DNA of 64,000 nucleotides. It comes from Eudorina sp. 2006-703-Eu-15. Lineage: Eukaryota > Chlorophyta > Chlorophyceae > Chlamydomonadales > Volvocaceae. Location: contig BDSI01000019.1 in the NCBI GenBank assembly GCA_003117195.1, positions 682,001 through 746,000 on the forward strand, read 5' to 3'. Below the pieces are notes generated by a model that worked only from the letters and a program-made list of their open reading frames with translations, did not search any database and was not told the DNA's origin. Numbering within the stretch: the stretch's first letter is position 1; each line of letters starts with the position of its first letter. This document shows positions 36,064 to 46,300 of the stretch, in pieces. Position numbers and translations under genes: made by a program.

Positions 36064-36117
36064 GTCAAACCTGGCTGACGACAATTTCTGGGCGCCTTGC
36101 GCAGTACACGTCAAACC
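36059..36117 (+). repeat. Third partial copy of the element end, bracketed by 13-bp direct repeats
   Basis: Just outside the right arm, 36067-36106 repeats the first ~40 bases of the left arm in the left-arm orientation. It is bracketed by exact 13-bp copies of tacacgtcaaacc at 36059-36071 and 36105-36117. This looks like the product of a rearrangement or template switch at the element border. Confidence 0.75.
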
Positions 36118-36933
36118 AAAGCCGGTGCCGCGGGAGGGCAGTACAGGGGACGTAGCAGGGCCAGCACAGGGGTAGGCTAGACAGCAGGCGGGAGTGGAAG
36201 GGAGCTGTAGGCAAACCCAAGTGGCATTCAAAAGTGGGCAGGGCAACACAGGGCAGGACAGTGCGCTGCATGGCGTGACATCACCTGCAGGGCCAGGATG
36301 TGTTCACTCATATGCGCTTTCAACATGCGCATGCCTGGATGAACACTTTCACGCCATCCCCTCGCTGTCCACCGCACGGTGAGGGGGTGTGAGCACAGTG
36401 AGCATCATGCCCATGGTCGTGCGACTTATTAAGGGCGGAGATATGTGTGAACTGGACCAGGCCAAGTTTCTGCTGGGCCTGCGCTAGCAACGCTTGCCGC
36501 ACAGTCAGAACGCTTAAAAACGAAACGAAGGTGCACAAAGCAAGGGTTTCATGTACCGTATCCCCTCCCTTTCTTCGGGCAACAGATCCGTAGGATCTCT
36601 CGCACCGTATCGCACCGCCGCATGAGAAGTCGCCTCAGTAAGACGACAGCGCCAACCGACTGCTGCGCGCCTGGCACCTGCCAGCGCCCAACCCTGGACC
36701 GTACCTAACTGGGCACATGACCGCCCGCGCGGCGTTGGCCTGGGTGGCACCCTGGCAGATCCGGGTTGCAAGGCCCGCCAACCCAGCCGTCGTGACCCGC
36801 CGGGAGCCCGCTTCCGCAAGCTTCCCCAAGCCACGCGGCTATCTCCACCCACGCGTTCGACCCGTCCCGGTCCAACCTGACCCCACCTGACCTAGCCTAA
36901 TCCAACCTGACCCAACACCATCCGTTCCAGCAT
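36118..36933. other. No gene seen
   Basis: Flanking DNA between the foldback element and the duplicated exon fragment. The end, from about 36870, is rich in CCTGACC/CCAACCTGACC motifs. Open frames of up to 112 codons show no family resemblance. Confidence 0.4.
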
Positions 36934-37288
36934 GGACTAGAACTGACCTGACCAAACCCAAGCCGAATCGACCTGACCATAATACAGTCAATACGACCCA
37001 AATCGATATACATTCCAACAGGTGCAAATCAGCCTGACCCAGATGACCGACCCTATCTATCTGCAAAGCCAAGCCCGAAAGCTGCCGCAGCCTGCCCCCG
37101 GCCCCGCTCCCGGGCCCCACTCACTGACGGTGAACCACTTGCGCCACCAGGCAGTCATGCCGAATCCTGACGCTAGGTAGCGGAAGTCCGATTCCAGGGG
37201 CTGACCTCTGTGAGGGAGGTTCGGGGGTCGGGGGAATTGCGCACCTACCGGATCACAACAGGGATGCAGCCCTAGCGTGGGCGCACAG
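36934..37288 (-). pseudogene. Displaced copy of glycosyltransferase exon 2 with flanking introns
   Basis: This ~355-bp segment is nearly identical to 49366-49731, which holds exon 2 of the nucleotide-diphospho-sugar transferase gene plus parts of introns 1 and 2. The exon copy encodes GQPLESDFRYLASGFGMTAW and retains splice sites, but one residue changes (I to F, in WITV to WFTV). The intron copy lacks a few bases near 37010 relative to the parent. No other exon of the gene accompanies it, so it is a partial pseudogene about 12 kb away in the same orientation. Confidence 0.85.
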
Positions 37289-37555
37289 GATGCACCTTGG
37301 GTGCGGCAAAGACTCGAGGAGTTTGGACAGCGGGCTGCAGGGCGCAGGCCGCTCAGGACGGGCTTCTGCCCAATCCCTAGTGCGGGCACAGGCATCGCCG
37401 GTCCTCAGTGAAATGGGGATTGGTCGCGCGCCCTTGGTTGCGAGCGAGGGTACAGAGGCCCCTTATTTGCGGCTTAGACACGGCAGGAGAGAAGCGACTA
37501 TAGTTTCTAAGCTAGGTTCTGAACGGCAGCCTTTCGGCTGTCGGTTGTTAGTTAT

Positions 37556-37600
37556 GCCCCGGTGACCCGGATCACCGGGGCTACCGTACTCCTATATATA
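37556..37600 (+). other. Perfect 10-bp hairpin followed by TATATATA
   Basis: GCCCCGGTGA and TCACCGGGGC (37556-37565 and 37572-37581) form a perfect stem with a six-base loop, and TATATATA follows at 37593-37600. The pair could be a promoter of an unannotated transcript or the promoter part of a retroelement terminal repeat. No coding partner is recognised. Confidence 0.4.
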
Positions 37601-40371
37601 CTTGGAAGCTTTCACTGTTCGGCATTCTGCCTTCACTTTACAATCTTTGCTATTCGCAAACTTTCCCCCGCGCCCCCCCCCGGCAGAGACGGCAGTGACT
37701 TCGGCGGACGATGGTGCAGGACTGGAGGGCCAAGCGCGCCCGGCGCCCTGCCGAGAGAGCTGCGTGCCTAGGTGTCTTGCCCCGCGGGGTAGTTGGTCGC
37801 CGAGGTGCCGCTGGCCCTTTTGTGGGTGTAGAGCTATGGTTGCGAGGCCCAGTTGCTTGGGTGCGCGTGGCCGGCTCCTGTCGTTGCACCGCTGGTGCTG
37901 TGCTCGGGTGTGTGTCCGTGTGCTTTCATGCGCCCCGCGGGGCTTTGTCTTGGACGGCGCCTGTGGCGCCCGAACCGCGCTTTTATGCGCGCGCTTGGCT
38001 TGTGGTCGCTTTGCGCCCAGCAGAGCTGCAGTGTAAAGGCCCAATCCCAAGCCGCTGTGTTGCCACCATTCCCGGCGCCGGAGCCTCATGATCGACAGCC
38101 GAATAGAAGGCTAGAGTTCAGAAGCCCCATACTTATCCGAGAGAGAGTGCTTTGGCGGTCTTTCCGTTAGCAGCCCTTGGCCAACGTCAGGTTCGGTCCG
38201 ATATGTAACCACACACACACACAGACACTTCATTATAGGGGTCGGGCAATGGGTATATTTTATACGCATACGGGCAACTTTCGGGCGCTAATCCGCCTGG
38301 CATGTCACGCACTCCTGCTCTGCCAGCCTAAGCAACACATATACAGTCCCCGCGGTCGGAGCTCAGAGGTGTGTCTCTTGTCCGGGTGACAGTTATCTGT
38401 TCCGGCACCCTGCGCGAGGAGGGCAGGGGTCTTCACCTGGTCATACGTTCCTTCGGCAGGCAGGCAGTTGTAGATGGCAAGGCAGGCGTTTGTGCCATGC
38501 AAGAGGCACAACTACTGCACCACGAAAACGCCACGCAGCAGCAGTTGTTGTTTCCCGGTGCTACCTCCCGCATCCCCCTGCCGGGCGGTTTGTCAGCGGC
38601 AGCCATTCGCCCTCATCCCCACACATGAGGTGCCTCGCCCGTCCGCGTGGCCGCCGGGCTCTCTACCAACCTCCCCTCCCGGACCTGCACCTCGGATACC
38701 CAATGACACTGCAACAGACTCCGCTCCCACACGACAGGACATACTCCTCGGGTCCGGGGGTGCCCGCTGTCAAGCTAACCGCTATAACCTTCATCGCCCT
38801 CTGTCCCCACGCGGAACCGTCACACGGCACTAGTCCGGCTGATGCGGCTCCTGGCCCGACCGCACCATGGCCCCACGCCGCAACCAACACACATGTCGCT
38901 TTCTCCTAATGCTCTCCGATTTGCAGTCATGGCCCCAACAGCCACACGCGCGCCCTGCCCACAGCCCCACCCTCGCCGCTACGCACCTCCCACCAAATCC
39001 CGTACAACGTGGGAGCACGCATGCGTCGCACTAATCACACAACACACACGCACACGTACCCGTGTGCAGCACAATCCCACGGATGCCAATTATGTGTGAG
39101 AACGAGTGCAACATCGCATCCACCATCGCACTCCAGCCCTTTATTCCTCATCCACCGCCTGTCCTCTCCGCAATCCTTTGCACAGGCAGCTCGATCGGCC
39201 GTGCCACCTCGCCCACCCGCCAAGCAAGCTGCCCTTTACGGAGACGATACCCACCGACTACTTGCACCCAGGCCGGCAGCCCCTGACTCTACGAAGTGCA
39301 CCCATGCAGGCAGTCCCTTGCTCACCCTCGCCAGCTACTACCGTGGCTGGCCACACGGTGCCCCCCCCCCGCACACACATCATACATGGCCACACAAGCC
39401 ATGTGGCACACCTCCTGGGCCGCCGCAAGTCTTCCGACACCAGCCCCACCCACCCGGAGGAGCTCCCCGGTCCCCGCCTCATGATGGCGGTGCGGTGCGC
39501 GGGTCCCAACCACCCCTGGAGCACAACCTTGAAAATTCAAATTCTTATCCACGCAACGCCACATGTTTTGAATCAATAAGATAACATATTCAATTACCAT
39601 CATGTATATTATATTGGAAATGCAACCTATGCCGAGGTTTATAGCTCTATGGGCCCAGGCACAGAGCAAGGCCGTCATGGAGAACCCCACACCCCCCAAC
39701 CGCTGAGCTGACGCGCTCGACCAACGAATTGCGCCATCGCAACGAACACAAGACCCCCAGATATCACGAGGTACATACAACAAATCGACACCATGTGCCC
39801 ATCCTTAATTCAGAAGAAAGATATAATATCTGTCAATCAGCTAGCTCACCCACCCAGCGAATATTCCTGGGCCCCTCCCCCCCTTCCTGGAGCAGCAGGG
39901 AGCCCTCCATAGGGCCCTTCCATCGGGACGCCTCCCTCCCTCGACTCAGCAGACGGACGAAGGCACCAAAAGTCGGCACATCCGCGCCGGGACCTCACCC
40001 AGAGACCCTGAAGCGTCGTTAGCGGTTAGCGGTTGACCGTTGGCGTTTGACCTGCGGGTACGGGTCCCCGCACATCGGCCGTCTCATGGCCCGAGCTCGT
40101 GCCTGACTGCCGGGGTGCGGGCTGCACTACTGGCCGTCATGTGCTCATGTCGGCGAGCAAGCATGTCAGGCCACAGGTCATGTCAGACCATGTCAGGACA
40201 GGTCAGGTGCGGTAAGGTTAGGTCGGGGTAGGGACCCACACGGCCGAACCGATGCAAGCCAAGCCAGGCAATGAGCCGGAGTCCCTCTGTCTTTCCCCAG
40301 CCTCAATGCCGTCCGCTTCGGGGATTTGGTGGTTGTGATGGTGGTGATCGGGGTCGCTTCTCTCTCTGTCA
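37601..40371. other. Gene-poor region downstream of the glycosyltransferase
   Basis: Opposing frames of ~145-165 codons at 37592-38091 overlap each other and have no family match. CA runs lie near 38211-38223 and 39043-39060. A tRNA-like A-box on the minus strand lies near 39728-39740. The right end is the 3' flank of the glycosyltransferase gene. No supportable gene. Confidence 0.4.
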
Positions 40372-43300
40372 TCAGAGTTCGTTTCGTTCGTGCTCGGGGA
40401 GGTCCCAGAACTTGAGCGCGCGGCACCTGCAGCCAACAGACCCACGGGTCGCACCGGGACGCACCGACGGAGGGGCACACAACAATAACTCCATGTCAAT
40501 CGATACTCTAAGGGGTTGGCGGGACCGGCTGCTTCGTTTCCCGGTGCCCGACTGCCGTACACAGCACATTAAAGGAAAGGTTGGGCAGGATGGTCTGCCC
40601 CGCCCCGCCCCGCGCCGCCCCACACCGCACCATGTCCCGAACGGCCCAGATATCAAGGTCCGCGGTCCCAGGGGGCCCCATGGATCTCGCCCCCCAACCC
40701 ATTCTGCCCGTCTCCGCCTCCGAGCCAGCACATGCGCCTCCCACGCGTTCGGCCCCCTTCCTCCCCTCTCCGATAACCCCCGTTGCCCACCGTGAACCCA
40801 CTGCCCCGCCCCCGGGTCCCCCTCACACCGCGTACGGCACCCAGCATCCAGCACCCACCGGTTCCGCCATGTGCCGTACACCGCCTCCGCGATGCCCGTC
40901 ATTCCGTTGACGTTGCTGACGAGGCGGTCGAGCCAGAAGATCGAGATGGGTTCCTGCTCGTGCAGCCGCTGCAGCAGGGTCTCCAGGTTGAGACGCAGTA
41001 GCTGGTCGTAGTAGGTCTCGTGGAAAGAACCGGGCGGAGCAGGACTCGGGTCCTGTATGCGGGTGGTTTTGTGTGTGTGTGTGGATATGGTTTGGTGGAG
41101 AAGAACTGAGCCGTGGGCGTGTTGACCGCGAAACCAGTCCGCGGGTGCAAGTGCGTTGAAAAAGAAAGCCATACCAAGAAAGACCACATGGGTACACGCT
41201 AAGGGAGTGCGGGTAGGGTGAGGGCCTTCAGGTCTCAGGAGGAGGAGGAGGAGGTGGCGGCTGGCGGCTGGCGGGGAGCTGGGCGCTGGTTGGATGGTTG
41301 GATGGTATACCCGCCCCGCCCCGCCGCCATGCGGGCGCCTGTGCGGCCTTCTCTCCCCCCCCCCCGACGAGGAGGGCGAGTGGAGGGCTCCGGTGGGTCG
41401 TTCCCGTTGGGGGTGGAACGGCTGTACCTCGCCAGCGCCAGAACACACACACACACACATTTGATTCCTTCGCCTACACCGCCTGATACGCTGGACTTCG
41501 CTTCTCGCGGCTCAGTTCTCTTTTACACACACACACACACATCTCGCGGCTAAGTTCTCTTCTACACACATACGTATTCCGCTTTCCAGCTTCCCGTGTT
41601 TGCGGTTCATTTCCTCTCTCGATACACACGCACACGCACCCGTACCTCGGACAGCCGCAGCATCGTCTCCGGGGTGGGCCCCCGGGGGGTGCTGCTGGCC
41701 AGGTGCGAGTGGTGTCTCCGCAGGTGGTCGAACTCCAGCGCCGACAGGGACCGGCCGCTGTCCTCCCCGTCTTTGCGCTCATTCATCAGGCACCCTGGGG
41801 GGGTCCGAGTCAGGGAGGGGAGGGGGCAGCGGGGCCAGCGGGGAACCGGCGGGCGCGTGTGGGGTCGGGTGGGGGGCTACCTGTTTGGTGAGGCTGAGAG
41901 GGCTGCGGGCGGGTTGAGAGGACTGGGGGGGGGCTGAGAGGGCTGCGGGCGGGTTGAGAGGGCTGAGAGGGAGGGCTAAGAGGACTGCGGGGGGGGCTGA
42001 GAGGGCTGCGGGGGGGGGGCTGAGAGGGCTGGGGGCGGGCTGAGCTGCGCGGATTACAAAGGCGGGGGAGTGAGGGTAAGGAGGAAGCCCGATGGGCGCG
42101 GGGGCACCGGTAGGCAGACGATGATCCGGACCGGCGGAGCGCACAGCTTGACCAATCAACCAATCAATTAATCAACTCACCGAACACCTAACCGACTAAC
42201 CAACCCAACGGTGCGTACCTGCCGTCAAGAATGCCACCCATTCGCATTGGAGCTCCTCGCGGCTGTCCCCGAACGGCAGTACGGTGTACTGCGTACGGAG
42301 GTGGCGCCAAGGGATCAACCGCTCCGGGGGGGGAGGCCCGCCCGCCGCCACGGCCTCCGGCGTCAGCACCTGTGGCGATTGCGGCATGTACGTCGGCGGA
42401 CGGACCGGTGGGTCGGTGGGTGGGTAAGGGCCTCACTCACCTACCCACCCACCCACCCACCCACCCACCCACCCACCCACCCACCCCCACAGACCCGTCG
42501 TCTCCCAGCCCCAGCCCCAGCCCCTGCCGCAGCCCCGGTGGGACACCCACCCAGTCCGTTCCGCACGGGGCCGCGGGCCACGCCGCCACCGCCCCCAGGG
42601 ACACCGCCACGCGGGCCAGTCCCTCCGCGGCCCGTACGAAATCCTCCTTGGCTGCAGGCGGCATGCGGGGGGGCCGCATTGGGCCGCATTGGGTGAGGCG
42701 GGTTTCCAGACGGGGTTGGGACACATGACTTGGCTGCGCTGACTTGCCGCACAGCCACGATCCCGACACGGCGCAATGCGTGGACGAAACCAAAGCAGGG
42801 ATCTCCAACAACGGCCGGCAGTTTGCCCTCCCCCGCAGGAGCTGCGGGATGTTCCTCGTGCGACCCCTTCCACGGCTGTGCGACCCCTACCCCCAACGTC
42901 AATCATGACTCCGCGGCCCACTGACCCCCCGCGCGGCGTGTCCGCCCCGCAGCTCCCCTCCCCCCCTTACAAAGCACTCACTGATCTTGGGGGGGATCAC
43001 CCCGGGCGCGTACGCCACCACCCGCACAATCTCGGTGCCCAGCTCCTGGCGGCCCAGCAGGTAGTCGTCCGGGGTGGGGAAGGAGGCGTAGTACACCCGG
43101 GTGGGCGCTCCCATAACCCTGGGCGGAGGGTAGGGGGCGCCCGTAGGGCATTGGTAGACATGTTCAAACCGCGCTGCTGCCAGAGCACAGGTCCGGGCGG
43201 AGGGTAGGGGGCCCGGGCTGGGGCATTTCCTCGCTACACAAAGCGCACAGTGTGCGGACTGGGCGGGTCGGGCGGGTTGCTCGCTACACACGCGCTGTGT

Positions 43301-46300
43301 GGCGTGCGGCCGGCGGTGTAGCTGCCATGTCTGCGTCTCGCGGCGCAGGCTTCCTTTCACGTGCAGCCCAGCCCCATCGAGAACTCGACGACAACACACG
43401 GCAAACGACGCAGCTGCGGCAGCCTCGACTTCTGGTGCAGATCAGGGATGGCCCATCGGTCCGCATGCGGGCGCTCCCCCCAGGGGCAACTACGTCAGTC
43501 ACCTGTCACGCTCTGTGCCTTTCCAAAGGCAACACACACACGTAAACACACATGGCTCAGTTATCATAAACACATGCACATAAACACACGCACACACACG
43601 CTCTCTGGGCCGAGGGCGATTGGCGCGGCTTTCGCTGGACACGTGGGTGACAACGAAAAGCCCCTTCGCTTCTCGCGGCCCTGCGAGTAACCAGTGGCGG
43701 CTTTGGGCGTGAACTGCTGGTCGGTTGGGGGGCTGGGTGTCCGCACCCGCACCCTCAGTACCCCCCGCGTTCGCATCCCACCCCCCCGACTGCCACCCAC
43801 CCACCCACCCACCTGGCCGCCACCCGCCAATCAAAGTGGCCCATGGCGTTCATCAGCGTCAGCTTCTGCATCCCACCCGGGTACAGCCCCGCGTGCAGGT
43901 GGCCCACAGCCTGCAGGTGCGGAGGCCAGGTCAGGAAGGAGAGTGTCGCAAGGACGACAAGCAGGCGAAATGTGTCAGTGCAGACGTCAGGCTGGCGGGC
44001 GTGTGTATGGGGGGTGCGCGCAAAAGGGTGTGGAGGGATACGCTGTGGTGCGTCCGGTCTTTGTGGGGGCCAGGGTGGGGCCGGGGTGGGTGGGGACGAT
44101 CGCTTTGGCGTAATGTTCCGAGCGTGACAAGGGCGGACATGGGCGGAGGCCGTACAGCCTTCAGCGGACATGGGCGGAGGCCGTACAGCCTTCAGCGGAC
44201 ATGAGGTGGGACTGCGAGACGGGGCAGCCACCCCCTCCCCCCCCCGGGTTCGTTCCCCCCGGGTTCGTTCCCCCCCGGGTTCGTTCCCCCCCGGGTTCGT
44301 TCCCCCCCGGGTTCGTTCCCCCCCGGGTTCGTTCTTTGGGTTTATTTCTTTTTTTCAATTTAACCCCCTCCCCCCTCCCCCCAGCCCCACCGCCATCATC
44401 CTCCGCGTGATCGACTTCCCCAAACCCCAACCCCCGTGTAACGGGTTCGCCTGTCCGGGTTCGCTTCAGGCCTTTTTCTTTTACCTCTCACAGCACTAAC
44501 CTCCAACGCACAACTCGTCCACCCCATCCCACTCCACCCCATCCCACACCACAGCAGTAGGAGCTCTGTGTTCCACCTGCGCCCCTCCCACTCCAGACCC
44601 CAACCCCAACCACTCAACCAACCCCTCCCCCGTCACCGCCAACCGCCAACTACCACCACCACCCGCCCACCTGTATCCGCGGCGGGTCCAGGTGTGTGTG
44701 CCACAGCCCCCATCGTCCCGCGCTGAACCACTGCGACTCCAGCCAGCCGCCCACGCAGCGTTCGAAGCCCTCTGTGGCTCGGGTGGGGTGGGGTGGCGGG
44801 AGGTTTTCGCGGGTTCGCTGTCTTGGTTGACAATACAGGGGGAAGGCGGGGGGCCCAGGCCCCAGACGGGGCAAGGCAGCAACGGGTTCAGCTGCTTGCA
44901 GATGAATGCGACACATACGGTACGGAGGAGATAGATCATTCTGGAATTGCCGGTTCAGCTGCCGATTTGCTGCACGGCCAACACCCAGCGAGCGCAGGTG
45001 GACCCGGCCAGTCTCACAAGCGGTCGGCAGGGGCCGCCGGATGGGTTGCAGGGGAGGGGGACAGGGGGTTATGCAGGAAATTGGTACACATATGGAAGCT
45101 GCGCTGCTGCCACGGGGCAGAGCAACGGGGCAGGGGAAAGGGAACTGCAGGACGCCGGCTGATTGAAGGCAAGTCTGGTCCCTGTTCCTCTCCGTTCCGT
45201 TCGGTACTGAGGGGGAAGTGGGTGCCGGCCGCCGCCATCCCCCGCACCCCGCGCTAGCTCACCCTGTTGGGCCGTTGTGTGTAGCATGGCAAACAGCTCC
45301 GGCGGGGTGGCCTGGGCCTGGGCCGAAGTGGCGGGGTCCTCGGGGTCGGGGGGCAGGGGCACACCTGCTTGGGAAGGGGTCGGGGGGCAGGGGCACACCT
45401 GCTTGGGAAGGGGTCGGGGGGCAGGGGCACACCTGCTTGGGAAGGGGTCGGGGGGCAGGAGGTCGGAGCGATGACAGGGAGTGGGTGGGTGGTGGGTGGG
45501 TTGAGGTGGAGACGTTGGGACGGGTTGCGGTGTCCTTACATCTGTTGTAGTTGCATTCTTGAGCACCGAATCGGGAGCTGGTGCCCCAAACCCACATCCC
45601 ATACCCACACCAGCACCAGCACCACTAACCCACACGGACCCCCCCTCACCCAGATCCTTCATGGCCTGTCGGTAGGCCAGGGTGAAGGGCCCCACGCGAG
45701 GGTTGAACGGGTAGCCGCCGTGCCGCATGGGCCAGTCGCCTCCTGGGGGGAAGAAGGGGAGGGGGCGGAAGCGCGGAACGGGGGGAGGACCAAGATGGAG
45801 GGACGGGTCACGGGTGGTGCGATGAGTGCAAGGGGACGGCCAGGGACCCAGCTCACCGCAGACCGGACCCGGAACGGCCGTACGAACATCGGCACGGGAA
45901 GTACGGCTGTCCGTACGGAGGGGCGTCTGCAGGGGAGCCCCGTGAGTCACACACGGCATGCAATGTCGGGCGGGGCTTGCGCGGAACGCGCAGTCATACG
46001 CGCGTGTGTGTTTCGCGTACGAAGGCACTCGCCCGACCCAAGCCGCGTGCGTGTCGTGTTGTGTCCTTATGTTAGGGGGGATTACACCCGCCCTCCCCCC
46101 CCCCCGCCAACCCCAGAGGCGGCCCCCGGTCTGCGTACCGCTGTGCGGCATGCGCATGACGGCGCTCCGGATGATCACGCTGCGCTGCTGGACGGGTTGG
46201 CTGCAGTCGTAGCGGGGGTCTCGGAAGCGCTCGCAGGCCGCCTGCGCCAGCTCGCCCTCCAGCGGGTACTCCTGGGTCAGGGGCACGGGACGAGGGCGGG

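Noticed and set aside
42440..42486. (CCCA)n as an internal telomere tract
   Set aside because: Volvocine telomere repeats are TTTTAGGG or TTTAGGG. CCCA/TGGG is a plain microsatellite.
45857..45926. Candidate exon between exons 8 and 9 of the glycosyltransferase, with plausible acceptor and donor
   Set aside because: Including its 70 nt breaks the reading phase into the next exon, which is clearly coding (YPFNPRVGPFTLAYRQAMKD). Skipping it joins 46139-46271 directly to 45650-45742 in perfect phase.
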